A stretch of DNA of 64,000 nucleotides from Polycladospora coralii (GCF_014773435.2 NZ_JACXAG020000006.1:1-64000); one strand, 5' to 3'; counted from the first letter of the stretch, positions 8,450-17,241 are shown. Notes: generated by a model not told the origin, from the sequence alone. A program made the numbers and translations.

Positions 8450-8791
8450 TTGAAACACACGGGTCGACATACTGCTGAGTTTATTTTGTTATTTTTAACG
8501 GAACAAGATTTTTATGGCGGAGAACTTCTTCAAAAATGTGAACAAAAGATCCCTTTTAATCCCATTGACAGTGCTATTTTATACCGTACACTCAAAAAAC
8601 TTGAATATGAAGGTAAAGTTCAGACTTATATCGATACATCTCGTCAAGAGAAACCGGTAAAGATGTATCAAATTACAAAGGAAGGGGAACAACAACTGGT
8701 TCAATTTGAAAAAGATGTGGAGCAAAAAGTGAGTAATTTGCTGTTTTTTTTAGATCAATATAAGAAATGGCAGGACTTAAAACATGATTAG
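8450..8791 (+). CDS. PadR family transcriptional regulator
   Basis: 113 aa from a TTG start at 8450 with GGGGAG ~10 nt upstream. It has the PadR winged-helix pattern: an N-terminal helix FILLFLTEQDFYGGELLQK, the recognition region DSAILYRTLKKLEYEGKV, a wing ending in MYQITKEGEQQL, and a C-terminal helix for dimerisation. PadR proteins are usually repressors of stress or efflux genes that release DNA on binding a small molecule. It is first in an operon with two half-permeases, overlapping the next gene by 8 nt, and is preceded by a large dyad operator over its own promoter. Confidence 0.85.
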   Translation: MKHTGRHTAEFILLFLTEQDFYGGELLQKCEQKIPFNPIDSAILYRTLKKLEYEGKVQTYIDTSRQEKPVKMYQITKEGEQQLVQFEKDVEQKVSNLLFFLDQYKKWQDLKHD

Positions 8792-9266
8792 TGGTGTGGT
8801 TCTGTATGCAATCGCGATTTTTTTGCTCGGAATATCCTTTCAAAAAAATCGAAGTAAAACGAAAAAAGCGATCGTAAAGGCCAGAAAGATGATGCTAAAT
8901 CTACTTCCTGACATTCTCTCTATCATGATTTTGGTGGGTTTATCTTTGTCTATTCTTACTCCTTCTTTCATCTCGGCTGTGATAGGAGATGATTCAGGTA
9001 TTGTTGGCGTGATCTTGGCAACCATTCTTGGTTCTGTTGCATTGATCCCTAGCTTCATCGTGTTTCCACTTGGACAGACCATCTTACATAATGGTGGAGG
9101 GCTACCACAAGTAGCCGTCTTGATGTCTACATTAATGTCGGTTGGAGTACTTACCTTGCCAGTAGAGAAAAAAATATTTGGAAGTCGATTTGCTTATGCA
9201 CGAAATGGAGCTGGGATTGTGATGTCTCTTCTCTTTGCAGTTCTGGTCTGGGGGGTATGGAAATGA
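8784..9266 (+). CDS. Permease, N-terminal half (YraQ/ArsP-like)
   Basis: 160 aa, four or five predicted membrane helices, with SMMILV-like segments, GSVALIPSFIVFPLGQTILH and a GGGLPQVAVLMS loop typical of the PF03773 (YraQ/ArsP_1) permease group, in which two similar halves normally form one protein. Here the halves are separate genes overlapping at ATGA (9263-9266), implying coupled translation and a heterodimer. The upstream PadR gene overlaps by 8 nt. The substrate is unknown; relatives export organoarsenicals or other small toxic compounds. Confidence 0.65.
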   Translation: MISGVVLYAIAIFLLGISFQKNRSKTKKAIVKARKMMLNLLPDILSIMILVGLSLSILTPSFISAVIGDDSGIVGVILATILGSVALIPSFIVFPLGQTILHNGGGLPQVAVLMSTLMSVGVLTLPVEKKIFGSRFAYARNGAGIVMSLLFAVLVWGVWK

Positions 9267-9781
9267 ATGGGATTAGAAAATATGGATTTACACTGATGTT
9301 ACTGCTCGGTCTTCTCCTATTAACGCGATTTAATCAAAAGGTGGGATGGCAGGCAGTCGAACTTACTTGGTCAAGCATCCAAAACATGTTATTTTTACTT
9401 CCCCCTATTTTAGTCTTAGTCGGATTACTTGATCAATGGGTACACAAAGAGCGGCTCATGAAATACATGGGTCAAAAAGGGGGTCAAAAGGGCATATTGA
9501 TATGCTTGTTATTAGGGGGGATTGCAGCAGGACCCCTGTATGTTGCATTTCCAATCGCACTTCTATTGCTAGAAAAAGGAGCTAGCATAAGATATATCGT
9601 ATTTTTCCTAGGCGTGTGGACAACAGCTAAATTACCAGTTGTGATATATGAATGGACATCTTTTGGTTTGACGTTTACCCTTCTTCATATCGGGTTTGGA
9701 TTACTATTTTATTATTGGCTCGGCATATTATTTGAAAAGATGTATTCTCCTCACCAAATCTTAAGTAAAAACAAAGCTTGA
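9263..9781 (+). CDS. Permease, C-terminal half (YraQ/ArsP-like)
   Basis: 172 aa from the ATG at 9263, seven nt after GGGGGG and overlapping the previous stop as ATGA; an ATG at 9257 is too close to the SD. Four to five membrane helices; LLLGGIAAGPLYVAFPIALL and LGVWTTAKLPVVIYE resemble the second half of PF03773 permeases. It probably pairs with the preceding gene product to form the full transporter controlled by the PadR repressor. A long imperfect hairpin overlaps its stop codon. Confidence 0.65.
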   Translation: MNGIRKYGFTLMLLLGLLLLTRFNQKVGWQAVELTWSSIQNMLFLLPPILVLVGLLDQWVHKERLMKYMGQKGGQKGILICLLLGGIAAGPLYVAFPIALLLLEKGASIRYIVFFLGVWTTAKLPVVIYEWTSFGLTFTLLHIGFGLLFYYWLGILFEKMYSPHQILSKNKA

Positions 9782-9820
9782 ACATCACGACATTTAATCC
9801 GTATGTCTTGATGTTCAAGC
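9776..9820 (+). terminator. Hairpin at end of padR-permease operon
   Basis: Arms 9776-9793 and 9803-9820 (GCTTGAACATCACGACAT type) match at 17 of 18 positions and overlap the stop of the last gene. A short TTTTT lies at 9832-9836, so termination is likely but not textbook. Confidence 0.55.
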
Positions 9821-9904
9821 AGTAGCAGGTGTTTTTGTGAGGGAGTCATTTGAAGTAATACTATTATTCTTATTTATAAAATTCATTTTAATCTCTTATA
9901 TACG

Positions 9905-10237
9905 TTATTGTCGAATCCATCTTACTGTACCATAGGTCTCAGAAGCACCAAATTGATCCATCGTATTCTCATCTTGCGATACTGAAATCCATAATGTCCC
10001 TGAGTTACTTAGACCAATATTAGGTAATGGAACATCATTCCAATTCCCGATTAAAATTCCAGTCCCTCCTAAATTAGCTGCATTTGGAAGATAGTAGCCT
10101 GTGAATTCATTAGCAAACTGTGATCCTTGAATGCTACTTGAAGACGTCCAATAAATCGTACGTGAGGTATCATTCACAATCTCTGTAATATGAGTAGTAG
10201 AACCATCTGTTCCCACCCAAACCCCTGTTAATGACAT
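9905..10237 (-). CDS. Small beta-rich W-x-DVP family protein
   Basis: 110 aa from the ATG at 10237 (SD GAGGTGA); the longer frame to 10330 runs into the upstream paralog. The pattern LTGVWVGTDGSTTHITEI, then GNWNDVPLP, SGTLWISV and YGTVRWIRQ matches a widespread uncharacterised group of ~100-aa bacterial proteins reading GTW-x3-DGG-x-YYIRQ, GxWxDVP, GTL-x-L, FGGxxWxR. Probably a compact antiparallel beta-barrel. No signal peptide. It is tandem with 10284-10610 and related to 16150-16458. Function unknown. Confidence 0.7.
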   Translation of the reverse strand: MSLTGVWVGTDGSTTHITEIVNDTSRTIYWTSSSSIQGSQFANEFTGYYLPNAANLGGTGILIGNWNDVPLPNIGLSNSGTLWISVSQDENTMDQFGASETYGTVRWIRQ

Positions 10238-10283
10238 CACTTCACCTCCTATGTTTATTTCATAACGTAATGCTGTCATATAT

Positions 10284-10610
10284 TTATTGCTTAGTCCAAG
10301 TGAGTGTGCCATAAGCTTCTGAACTATCATTCCTTTGCATAAAGTTTTCAGCAGCGTTAACTTGTAACCATAATGTACCAGAATTTGAATTATTTATATT
10401 AGGAGAGTCATCCCAAGTTCCTACGATATATCCTACCCCTTGACCGGTAGATGATGAAGGGAGATAGGCACCTGTAAACAAGTTTGTAAAAGGAAATTGT
10501 CCCGTTTGAAGAGAAGAAAACCACCGAATCAATCTTGCGGTATCCGTTTGTATTTCTGTTATTTGTGTAATAGAACCATCATTACCTGCCCATGTTCCTG
10601 TTAAGCTCAT
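10284..10610 (-). CDS. Small beta-rich W-x-DxP family protein
   Basis: 108 aa, starting MSLTGTWAGNDGSITQITEI after SD AGGTGG. It shares the order LTGTW, LFTGAYLP, VGTWDDSP, SGTLWLQV, YGTLTWTKQ with the downstream tandem copy and the plus-strand copy at 16150. The opening LTGTW and later strand order recall avidin/lipocalin-type barrels, but the resemblance is short and biotin binding is not supported. Cytoplasmic by lack of signal peptide. Separated from the next copy by ~46 nt, so probably co-transcribed. Confidence 0.7.
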   Translation of the reverse strand: MSLTGTWAGNDGSITQITEIQTDTARLIRWFSSLQTGQFPFTNLFTGAYLPSSSTGQGVGYIVGTWDDSPNINNSNSGTLWLQVNAAENFMQRNDSSEAYGTLTWTKQ

Positions 10611-10760
10611 TGTATCACCACCTTATAAAAAACAAATTTCAATATGTTTATAATTTATTCATTTCACGAAAACATGTATAAGCAGATGTGCGTAGGTCAA
10701 AATATATTTTTTGATAAAGAGCGACAGGTATATACGCGATCGAGAAATTAAATCACACTT

Positions 10761-10785
10761 AAAAAACCTATTTCAAATAGGATTG
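10761..10785 (-). terminator. Probable topB terminator and non-coding gap 10611-10963
   Basis: On the minus strand CCTATTTGAAATAGG (10766-10780) is followed by TTTTTT, a compact terminator about 180 nt past the topB stop. A second G-U-containing hairpin lies around 10806-10843. I see no gene in 10611-10963. Confidence 0.6.
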
Positions 10786-10963
10786 CATCAAAAAAGGTTT
10801 GAAGGGGGTGAAAACAGGATCATGTCCACGTTCTCACCACCTGCTAGAAAGTTGTTTCTCAAGTTTCCACGACTAAAAAATAAGTGATGGAAACCATTCA
10901 TTGGCTAAATCTGGCGTTTCATGACGATTTTATGATTTGCTGTGGGATTATCCTGAACCGTCA

Positions 10964-13072
10964 TCAAACAGATTTTGTGGAATGGTCTTTAGCAAAATCA
11001 AAAGCGATTTTTCCATCTTTTAATACGAGAAAAGCATCGAATTTATTACCTTGTTTAGATACAAACCCTTTCAATAAATTCGATTTCCCTTTTGTAAGGA
11101 GACGCTTAACCGTTGCTGGAGATATCTTTTTCTTACAATACTGCTTAGGTAATGAAAATTTGCAGCCCGATCGATAACCACTACAGCCATAAAATTTCTG
11201 ATGCGCGACTAGTGGTTGTTGGCATTGTGGACAGGGGCCGATTGGGCTCGTGATAGCTGACGTTGTTGCCACGTCGATGTGCCATGTTTTAGATTGTGCT
11301 GTGGCATGTTTGACTAAGTGAGCAGCTAAAGCTTTAGATCGTTCAATAAAAGGCAGGTGGGAGCGTTTACCTTGTCCAATTTCTATGAGATAGGCCTCCC
11401 ATTTGGCAGTTAAATCAGGTTTAGCAAGTGGCGTGCCAGCGATGGCCTGCACCAAAGTTTTCCCTTTCTCTGTTACCATTACGGTATTTTTGCTCACGGT
11501 AATATAATCACGGTCTTTCAAGGTTTGAATCATCCCTGCACGTGTGGCTTCGGTGCCTAATCCAATCGCTTTAGATTCAATATTCTCATCTTCAATATGC
11601 TTTCCTGCTGTTTTCATTAATTGAATGAGTTGCCCTTCTGTATAAGGTTTAGGTGCCTGTGTCATGCCTTCTTTAGGAGAGATGTGGGCACGAACTTTTT
11701 CTCCTTTTGTAACACTAGGCAGTATCATCTCGTCTTTTTTTGCCTCTTTTTTAACCTCGTCTAAATATTTTTTCCATCCAAAATCGATGGGAACACGTCC
11801 CACACTCTTAAAATCAACATTTTCTACTGTGGTTTGAATGATGGTTTCCCGATACCGATAATCGGGTGCATGTATAGCGATGAAGGAGCGTGCAATTTCG
11901 TCATAGACTTGACGTTCATTTGTATTCAACTTATTTAAAAAGGGCAGTTGTGTAGTCGGTAAAATCGCATGATGGTCGGTTACTTTCGCATCATTTACGT
12001 AACGTTTATTTTGTAGCACCTTTTGCGGAGGATCAGGAATAGCAAATGAAGCAGACAGTCTTGCTAATAGCTCAGGGAATGTATTTGCTTCTGCTTTACC
12101 CACGTACTGTGAATCTGTACGTGGATATGATACATACCCTTTTTCATATAATCCTTGTACCACATTTAGTATTTGTGTAGGAGAAAGTTTAAAGCGTCGA
12201 TTCATCTTGGTTTGTAATGTACTTAAAGAATGAAGTTTAGGAGGAGCGATCCGTTTTAAGTCAGCGGTTACATCTGTTATAACGCCTGGTAAACCTTGTA
12301 GTCGCTCAAAAAGTGCATATGCTTCTGCCCGATCTGTGAAGCGTTTGCGATGTTTCCCCGTATACAAATCCTCATTTTCTGTATGAAACTCTCCCACTAA
12401 TTCCCAAAAATGCTCAGGTTTAAAGTTTTCGATTTCTACTTCACGCTTGCGAATTAGCGTAAGGAGTGGAGTTTGCACTCTACCAGCGGAAAATACGCCG
12501 GCTACACCTTTTGCTTGTAACAGTAAAGTGTAAACACGTGAAGCGTTCATCCCCACAAGCCAATCACTATAGGAGCGTGCAAGTGCTTCATGATAAATGG
12601 GTTCTGTAGATTTACCTGTGCGCAAGTTTTGAAAAGCTTGTATGATGGCATCGCTCGTTAATGAAGAACTCCATAATCTTTTTATGGGTTTACGCGTCGC
12701 GCCTGCCATTTGTATAATCCATCTGGCAATTAACTCCCCTTCACGAGCAGGGTCTGTGGCGATAATGATTTCTGAAGCGGATAAAAGATGCTTTTTTATT
12801 TCTTTATAATGATGCGCTTTTTCAGCGACAATTTGATGCTGAAACGATTCTGGAATAAGCGGCAAGTCGTGTAGGTTCCATTTTTTCCAGTTGGATTCGT
12901 ATCGCTCGGGTTCTGCTAGCGTAACCAGATGACCAATGGCCCATACTACAGTCGCCCCTTGTTTAAACAGGGAGCAATGCTGAATTTCGATGTGGTTCTT
13001 CTGTCTACGATGGGGAAAAGGACTCGCTAGCTTACGAGCCTGATCCGGTTTTTCTGCTAAAATCACAACCAT
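10964..13072 (-). CDS. topB: DNA topoisomerase III (type IA)
   Basis: 702 aa, close to the ~725 aa of other Bacillales TopB. The Toprim domain opens VVILAEKPDQARKLA and contains ATDPAREGELIARW (metal-binding DxDxxE region reads DPAREGE). The active-site tyrosine is in GYVSYPRTDSQY. AGRVQTPLL and LGTEATRAG are standard type IA motifs. The C-terminus has a zinc-ribbon-like CPQC...CSGYRSGC segment and a second degraded ribbon repeat. It relaxes negatively supercoiled DNA and decatenates replication intermediates. Monocistronic by spacing. Confidence 0.95.
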   Translation of the reverse strand: MVVILAEKPDQARKLASPFPHRRQKNHIEIQHCSLFKQGATVVWAIGHLVTLAEPERYESNWKKWNLHDLPLIPESFQHQIVAEKAHHYKEIKKHLLSASEIIIATDPAREGELIARWIIQMAGATRKPIKRLWSSSLTSDAIIQAFQNLRTGKSTEPIYHEALARSYSDWLVGMNASRVYTLLLQAKGVAGVFSAGRVQTPLLTLIRKREVEIENFKPEHFWELVGEFHTENEDLYTGKHRKRFTDRAEAYALFERLQGLPGVITDVTADLKRIAPPKLHSLSTLQTKMNRRFKLSPTQILNVVQGLYEKGYVSYPRTDSQYVGKAEANTFPELLARLSASFAIPDPPQKVLQNKRYVNDAKVTDHHAILPTTQLPFLNKLNTNERQVYDEIARSFIAIHAPDYRYRETIIQTTVENVDFKSVGRVPIDFGWKKYLDEVKKEAKKDEMILPSVTKGEKVRAHISPKEGMTQAPKPYTEGQLIQLMKTAGKHIEDENIESKAIGLGTEATRAGMIQTLKDRDYITVSKNTVMVTEKGKTLVQAIAGTPLAKPDLTAKWEAYLIEIGQGKRSHLPFIERSKALAAHLVKHATAQSKTWHIDVATTSAITSPIGPCPQCQQPLVAHQKFYGCSGYRSGCKFSLPKQYCKKKISPATVKRLLTKGKSNLLKGFVSKQGNKFDAFLVLKDGKIAFDFAKDHSTKSV

Positions 13073-13265
13073 ATATATCCTCCAAAAAAGTAGATTTACT
13101 TATTATAACAACCTTAGGACATCTCTGCGGGTAAACTTCGGCATAAATTTCGATAACATCCTAACGCAGTTGATTAGAGATGAATAGATTAAACGAGAGA
13201 AGGGATCATTCGTGTCGACAAGCAATCAGACACTCGCGCCTGGTGACATGGTATCATTTGACACC

Positions 13266-13485
13266 AAGCGTGTTGATTTGCATTATTTTTCCATTTTAGC
13301 GTCGTAGATTTTGCTCTCCATGCACTTTCGCCTTGCAAAGAAGCTGAAAAGACCGCTCCGCCAAAACCTTACGGCGCTCCCAAAACTCCCTATCGGTCAA
13401 ACAGGTTGTCCGCTTCTTCCTTCAGGTTTTGGCTTCGCTAGGTACGGCTCAAAGGCATTTCCGCTCAAAATACACCTCCTAAATT
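13266..13485 (-). repeat. Dispersed repeat, long copy (220 bp)
   Basis: Read on the minus strand, this runs from AATTTAGGAGGTGTATTTTG to CAAATCAACACGCTTGG. The same sequence occurs on the plus strand at 20317-20447, but that copy lacks ~90 nt from the middle. The two copies face each other across ~6.8 kb. No ORF is preserved. It could be a miniature mobile element or an IS remnant. Confidence 0.75.
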
Positions 13486-13512
13486 ACTGATTTGACACAT
13501 TAATTTCAAGCA

Positions 13513-13812
13513 ATGGTCTTACATTTAGTCCTCCAAATGAGCTTGTTTAGAACCGTATCCATTCGTTTTATCGTGTCAGTTAACCCGGTAGTAGATGCCA
13601 ATTCTCAATTTGACTCGCGTTATGGAATTAGTATTAATGGTCAGACCCCTACATTAGATGCGACATACTTTAATGAAACCAATGATCTTTCCTATTCGAA
13701 GGCTATTATCACACAAGTAATCGGTGAAACTTTCAAAGATATATCATCTGAAACTCAGGAGGGTCTCTCACCACTTTTCCGTTCGGAGGACGAGGGGTCT
13801 CTGCTGCCTTAA
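13513..13812 (+). CDS. Hypothetical ORF, possibly a gene remnant
   Basis: A 99-codon frame with no convincing ribosome site. The part from about residue 25 (NPVVDANSQFDSRYGISING, LDATYFNETNDLSYSKAI) reads like real protein, while the N-terminal part borders the dispersed repeat and looks random. A rho-independent terminator on the same strand lies ~55 nt downstream, which supports a former plus-strand gene here. I recognise no family. Confidence 0.3.
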   Translation: MVLHLVLQMSLFRTVSIRFIVSVNPVVDANSQFDSRYGISINGQTPTLDATYFNETNDLSYSKAIITQVIGETFKDISSETQEGLSPLFRSEDEGSLLP

Positions 13813-13865
13813 TTGAGTCAGAACTGGTTCCTAATTAAACGGGGGTTGGGTGATAGACATAAAGG

Positions 13866-13897
13866 AGGCTGGTCTCATCATGAGAGACCAGTCTTTT
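13866..13897 (+). terminator. Rho-independent terminator
   Basis: GGCTGGTCTC and GAGAGACCAG flank ATCAT, followed by TCTTTTG on the plus strand. It overlaps the stop codon of the convergent methyltransferase gene and would end any transcript from the 13513 region. Confidence 0.6.
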
Positions 13898-14678
13898 GTG
13901 CAGTTAAGAGGTAAGAAGCAGGAATTTGTACATTTTGATTCGCCAGATGGGCAAAGAGAGCAGAAATATCGTGCGGGTATTCTTCAAACATATGGATGGA
14001 TAGTTGATTCTGTATGATGGCAGACATAATCTGCGATAAGGTGGGGTCAAAATTGTAATAAGATGTACTTGTATAGGTTGTCTGAGAAACATAATCAAGT
14101 CCATCTTGAAAGACACGTGGTTCATCAAGAAAATAATCATATTTAAGGGTTAGTGGGTTTACTTTATCTTTTTCATCTAACAGGAGTAGTAGAGGATGGA
14201 TGTCATAAATCATTACGATTCCATCAGGAGCAAGTAGCCGGTGTACAGTCTGAAAGAATAAGGATAAATCAGGAAACCACATGAGACTAACGGATGAAAT
14301 ATAAACCAGATCAAACTGGTTATCATAACATTCGTCTATTTCATAGATATTAGCTTGTACAAAACGGCATGAGATTCCGGATTGAGTAGCTAATTGCAGA
14401 GCATATTGAATGGCTTTATCGCTAAAGTCAAAGCCAGTACAAGCACTAGCGCCTAAATTTTTCAAAGATAAGGTTTCCATACCATCATTACAACACAAGT
14501 GAGCCACACGCCTACCTGTAATGTTTATAGATTTAAGTTTAGACGTTACAGTTTGATCTAAACAAGAGTAACCCGCATTCATAAAGCGTTTTTTTTGCTC
14601 TTCCTTTGCCTTAGCATGTAAAGATGCGACTTGATTCCAACTTTCGCGATTAGCTTGAATGTAATGGTTTATTTTCAT
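13878..14678 (-). CDS. Class I SAM-dependent methyltransferase
   Basis: 266 aa. Rossmann-fold motif I reads VAHLCCNDGMETLSL, motif II CTGFDFSDKAIQYA, then FVQANIYEIDE, and the acidic post-II segment FDLVYISSVSLMWFPDL, typical of Methyltransf_11/25 enzymes. The substrate is unknown; the small-molecule (UbiE/COQ5-like) class is likely. It is single, convergent with the 13513 remnant and divergent from the zinc-efflux operon at 14812. Confidence 0.85.
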   Translation of the reverse strand: MKINHYIQANRESWNQVASLHAKAKEEQKKRFMNAGYSCLDQTVTSKLKSINITGRRVAHLCCNDGMETLSLKNLGASACTGFDFSDKAIQYALQLATQSGISCRFVQANIYEIDECYDNQFDLVYISSVSLMWFPDLSLFFQTVHRLLAPDGIVMIYDIHPLLLLLDEKDKVNPLTLKYDYFLDEPRVFQDGLDYVSQTTYTSTSYYNFDPTLSQIMSAIIQNQLSIHMFEEYPHDISALFAHLANQNVQIPASYLLTAQKTGLS

Positions 14679-14767
14679 CGTGCACGCTCCTAGTGGGCTA
14701 ACATGACAATATTATAGCAAAACCAGTAGCAATATGGTGATAGACATATCTAATCGAATATTATATA

Positions 14768-14795
14768 CTATATATGAACATATGTTCATATATAG
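14768..14795. promoter_or_regulatory. 28-bp perfect palindromic operator, ArsR/SmtB type
   Basis: Positions 14768-14795 form an uninterrupted palindrome around ATGAACATATGTTCAT, matching the TGAACA-TGTTCA core of ArsR/SmtB zinc-sensor operators. It ends 17 nt before the ArsR start and would cover the promoter. The inner GAACATATGTTC is also LexA-like. Confidence 0.8.
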
Positions 14796-14811
14796 ATGAT
14801 GAGGGTGATCA

Positions 14812-15123
14812 ATGATGAAGCGAAATGAGCATCACTTCTTAAAACCAGAAACGGTTGAAAATACAGCTAGGATCTTCAAAGCATTAGCTGATCCTTCGCG
14901 AATCAAAATCTTATATCTGCTATCACAAGAGACTTGTTCAGTCAATCATATTGCTGAAATGTTAGGGATGACACAATCAGCTGTATCACACCAACTAAGC
15001 CTGTTGCGCAATTTAAAGCTGGTGAAATACAATCGCGATGGCAATACTTATTACTATACTTATAATGATGATCACGTCATTACGATATTAAATCAAGTTA
15101 TTGAACATGTAGCATGTGAGTAG
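14812..15123 (+). CDS. czrA: ArsR/SmtB family metal-sensing repressor (CzrA-like)
   Basis: 103 aa, the standard winged-helix length. HTH: ADPSRIKILYLLSQE then CSVNHIAEMLGMTQSAVSHQLSLLRNLKLV. The C-terminal alpha5 carries DDHVITILNQVIEH, the D-x-H...H-x2-(H/E) arrangement of alpha5 zinc sites in CzrA/SmtB. Together with the palindromic operator just upstream and czcD directly downstream, this indicates a Zn/Co-responsive repressor of its own operon. Metal specificity is inferred from the motif and neighbour. SD GAGGGTGA; the first of two adjacent ATGs is used. Confidence 0.85.
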   Translation: MMKRNEHHFLKPETVENTARIFKALADPSRIKILYLLSQETCSVNHIAEMLGMTQSAVSHQLSLLRNLKLVKYNRDGNTYYYTYNDDHVITILNQVIEHVACE

Positions 15124-15136
15124 GGAGGTTATTAAT

Positions 15137-16057
15137 ATGGGGCACCATCATGGACATGATCATGACCACCAACATTTTGAAGATGCTCGTTCCGGAAATA
15201 AACAAGGGCTATTCATCGCGCTATGTATCACCAGTGGGATTATGTTTCTCGAATTTTTTGGTGGACTGATTACAAATAGCTTAGCACTCCTATCCGATTC
15301 GGGACACATGCTTAGCGACGCCAGTTCACTTTTTCTTAGCCTGATGGCCATTTGGTTTGCATCCAAACCGCCATCATCACAGAAAACATATGGATACTAT
15401 CGATTTGAAATTTTGGCTGCCTTATTTAATGGCATCACCCTATTTATCATAGCTGGCTTTATCATGTGGGAAGCATACCAGCGTTTTTTTGATCCACCAG
15501 TTGTGAAAAGTGGTATGATGATGCTGATTGCACTGATTGGTTTAATGGCCAATCTAGTGAGTGCATGGATTTTGATGCGAAAAGGTGATGTGAAAAATAA
15601 TGTCAATTTAAGAAGTGCATATCTCCATGTGATTGGAGATGCACTAGGTTCAGTTGGTGCGATCATAGCTGGAGCAACCATTCTGCTATTTGACTGGTAC
15701 GTTGCAGATCCCATCATTTCGGTCGTTGTCGCAATACTCATTTTAAAGAGCGCGTGGGGAATTATTAATCACACGGTTCATATTTTGATGGAAGGCACAC
15801 CTGCATCAATAGATCCTGATGATATAAGAAGAGAACTAGAAAAGTTAGAGCGCGTGATTAACGTACATGATTTGCATATTTGGACTATTACATCGGGATT
15901 ACATGCGCTCAGCTGTCATATTTTAATCGAAAAGAATACGGATCATCAAATGATTTTAGAAGCGTCACTTGAAAAATTGCGCACTTCGTTTCATATCGAA
16001 CATGCCACCATTCAGATTGAGACATCCGATCAAACACATCGAGAATTAAAGATATAA
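15137..16057 (+). CDS. czcD: Cation diffusion facilitator zinc efflux protein
   Basis: 306 aa from the ATG at 15137 (SD GGGAGG); the in-frame GTG at 15116 lies inside the end of the regulator gene. The N-terminus is His-rich (MGHHHGHDHDHQHFED). Six membrane helices carry the CDF signature SLALLSDSGHMLSDASSLFLS with the transport-site HxxxD, and HVIGDALGSVG supplies the second pair. The cytosolic C-terminal domain has VHDLHIW and HIEHATIQIE. It exports Zn2+ (also Co2+/Cd2+ in relatives) by proton antiport, and is co-transcribed with its repressor 13 nt upstream. Confidence 0.92.
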   Translation: MGHHHGHDHDHQHFEDARSGNKQGLFIALCITSGIMFLEFFGGLITNSLALLSDSGHMLSDASSLFLSLMAIWFASKPPSSQKTYGYYRFEILAALFNGITLFIIAGFIMWEAYQRFFDPPVVKSGMMMLIALIGLMANLVSAWILMRKGDVKNNVNLRSAYLHVIGDALGSVGAIIAGATILLFDWYVADPIISVVVAILILKSAWGIINHTVHILMEGTPASIDPDDIRRELEKLERVINVHDLHIWTITSGLHALSCHILIEKNTDHQMILEASLEKLRTSFHIEHATIQIETSDQTHRELKI

Positions 16058-16149
16058 TAGATTAAGAGATTAAAAATAGTTAGAGGTACAAGCTTATGTG
16101 AATCGTCATGCATAGTATATATAGAAAGGCCAGGGAAGGAGAGAGTAGG

Positions 16150-16458
16150 ATGGTAGATTTGACAGGAACCTGGAAGGGCGATGATGATTCGACAACATAT
16201 ATACAACAAATAGCTATGGGTTCATCAGCTAAAATGTTGCAGTGGTACTCTATTAAAGATAGTGTTTTTTCAAATATATTTGTAGGAACATTCTTAACGG
16301 ATGTTTCTAGTATACAAGGAAATTGGGTGGATGCCCCTCCTAATGGGTTGGGGAATCAAGGTACATTAGAACTCAGTTATAATCCAGGAGAAGATATTAT
16401 ATTTGCAGACGCTGCAAGTGAAAATTACGGAACCACAACATGGACAAGAATTGGATAA
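16150..16458 (+). CDS. Small beta-rich W-x-DxP family protein, third copy
   Basis: 102 aa from the ATG at 16150 (AGGAGAGAGTAGG just upstream); a 14-residue longer frame is unsupported. LTGTWKGDDDSTTYIQQI, GNWVDAPPNG, QGTLELSY and YGTTTWTRIG match the tandem pair at 9905-10610. It lies ~90 nt after czcD with its own strong terminator at 16468, so it may form a separate unit. No signal peptide; function unknown. Confidence 0.7.
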   Translation: MVDLTGTWKGDDDSTTYIQQIAMGSSAKMLQWYSIKDSVFSNIFVGTFLTDVSSIQGNWVDAPPNGLGNQGTLELSYNPGEDIIFADAASENYGTTTWTRIG

Positions 16459-16467
16459 ATCACTAAG

Positions 16468-16515
16468 GGAGACCCTGGAAAGCTTAGTATCTTCCTGGGG
16501 TCTCTATATGTATTT
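16468..16515 (+). terminator. Rho-independent terminator
   Basis: GGAGACCCTGGAA (16469-16481) pairs with TTCCTGGGGTCTC after an 11-nt loop; TTTTTTATT follows at ~16512. It ends the 16150 gene. Confidence 0.65.
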
Positions 16516-16576
16516 TTTATTGTGATTATGAAATTCGCATACATAGTGAAACAGACAAATCGGGAGGTGTTTACTT

Positions 16577-17241
16577 GTGAAAATATTTAAATGGGTATGG
16601 ATAACGCTTTTGTTGTTTCTATGGGGATGTAGCTCACTTTCAGAATGGGAATTTGATCCAAACGCAAAAATGGTATCGGTTAAGGTTATCCAAATCGTGG
16701 ATGGAGATACGATAAAAGTGAACATAAATAATCAAGAAGAATCTGTTCGTTTACTACTCGTCGATACACCTGAAACATCGCACCCCAAGCTGGGTAAGCA
16801 GCCTTTAGGGGATGAAGCGAAAGCTTTTACCACGAAAATGGTAGAAAATGCAGATGAAATCAAGCTAGAATTTGACCAGACGAAACGGATAAATATGATC
16901 GCTTACTTGCATATGTCTACGTTGACGAGAAAAGCTTGCAAGAAGAGTTACTCCGTCATGGCCTAGCTCGGGTGGCATACGTATATGAACCCAATACAAA
17001 ATATGTAGACGAATATCGTACCCTTGAAAAAGAAGCCCAAAAAAAGCGAATAGACATCTGGCAGTGGGAAAACTACGTTCAGCGTGACGGCTTTAAACCT
17101 GAGTTTGCTGGCAAGTCAAACCGTAAAGTGCGATGTTCTGATTTTACAACCAGTGCGGAAGCAACCGCCTATATGAAGCGCTATGATATCCAGGGCATGG
17201 ATGGTGATCAGGATGGCATCGCTTGTGAAAATTTGCCGTAG
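16577..17241 (+). pseudogene. Thermonuclease (SNase-like) lipoprotein with Excalibur domain, frameshifted
   Basis: Two overlapping frames make one ~220-aa protein. Frame 1 has a lipoprotein signal (LLLFLWGCSS) and the SNase start VIQIVDGDTIKV, VRLLLVDTPETSHP; it is lost at AAA 16883-16885. Frame 2 resumes as DKYDRLLAYVYVDEKSLQEE, LLRHGLARVAYVYEPN, and ends in an Excalibur calcium-binding motif, DGDQDGIACE. One extra A near 16885 would restore the frame. It would be a secreted, membrane-tethered Ca-dependent nuclease. Either genuinely inactivated or a homopolymer error; both halves are well conserved, which favours a recent event or error. Confidence 0.8.

Noticed and set aside
9905..10610. 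Possible avidin homologs because of LTGTW and a later DSP motif
   Set aside because: Biotin-contacting tryptophans and the second half of the barrel do not align; the W-x-DVP family explains the pattern better.
10884..11177. Plus-strand ORF of 97 codons
   Set aside because: It is antisense to the 3' end of topB, which has unambiguous domain matches, and has no ribosome site.
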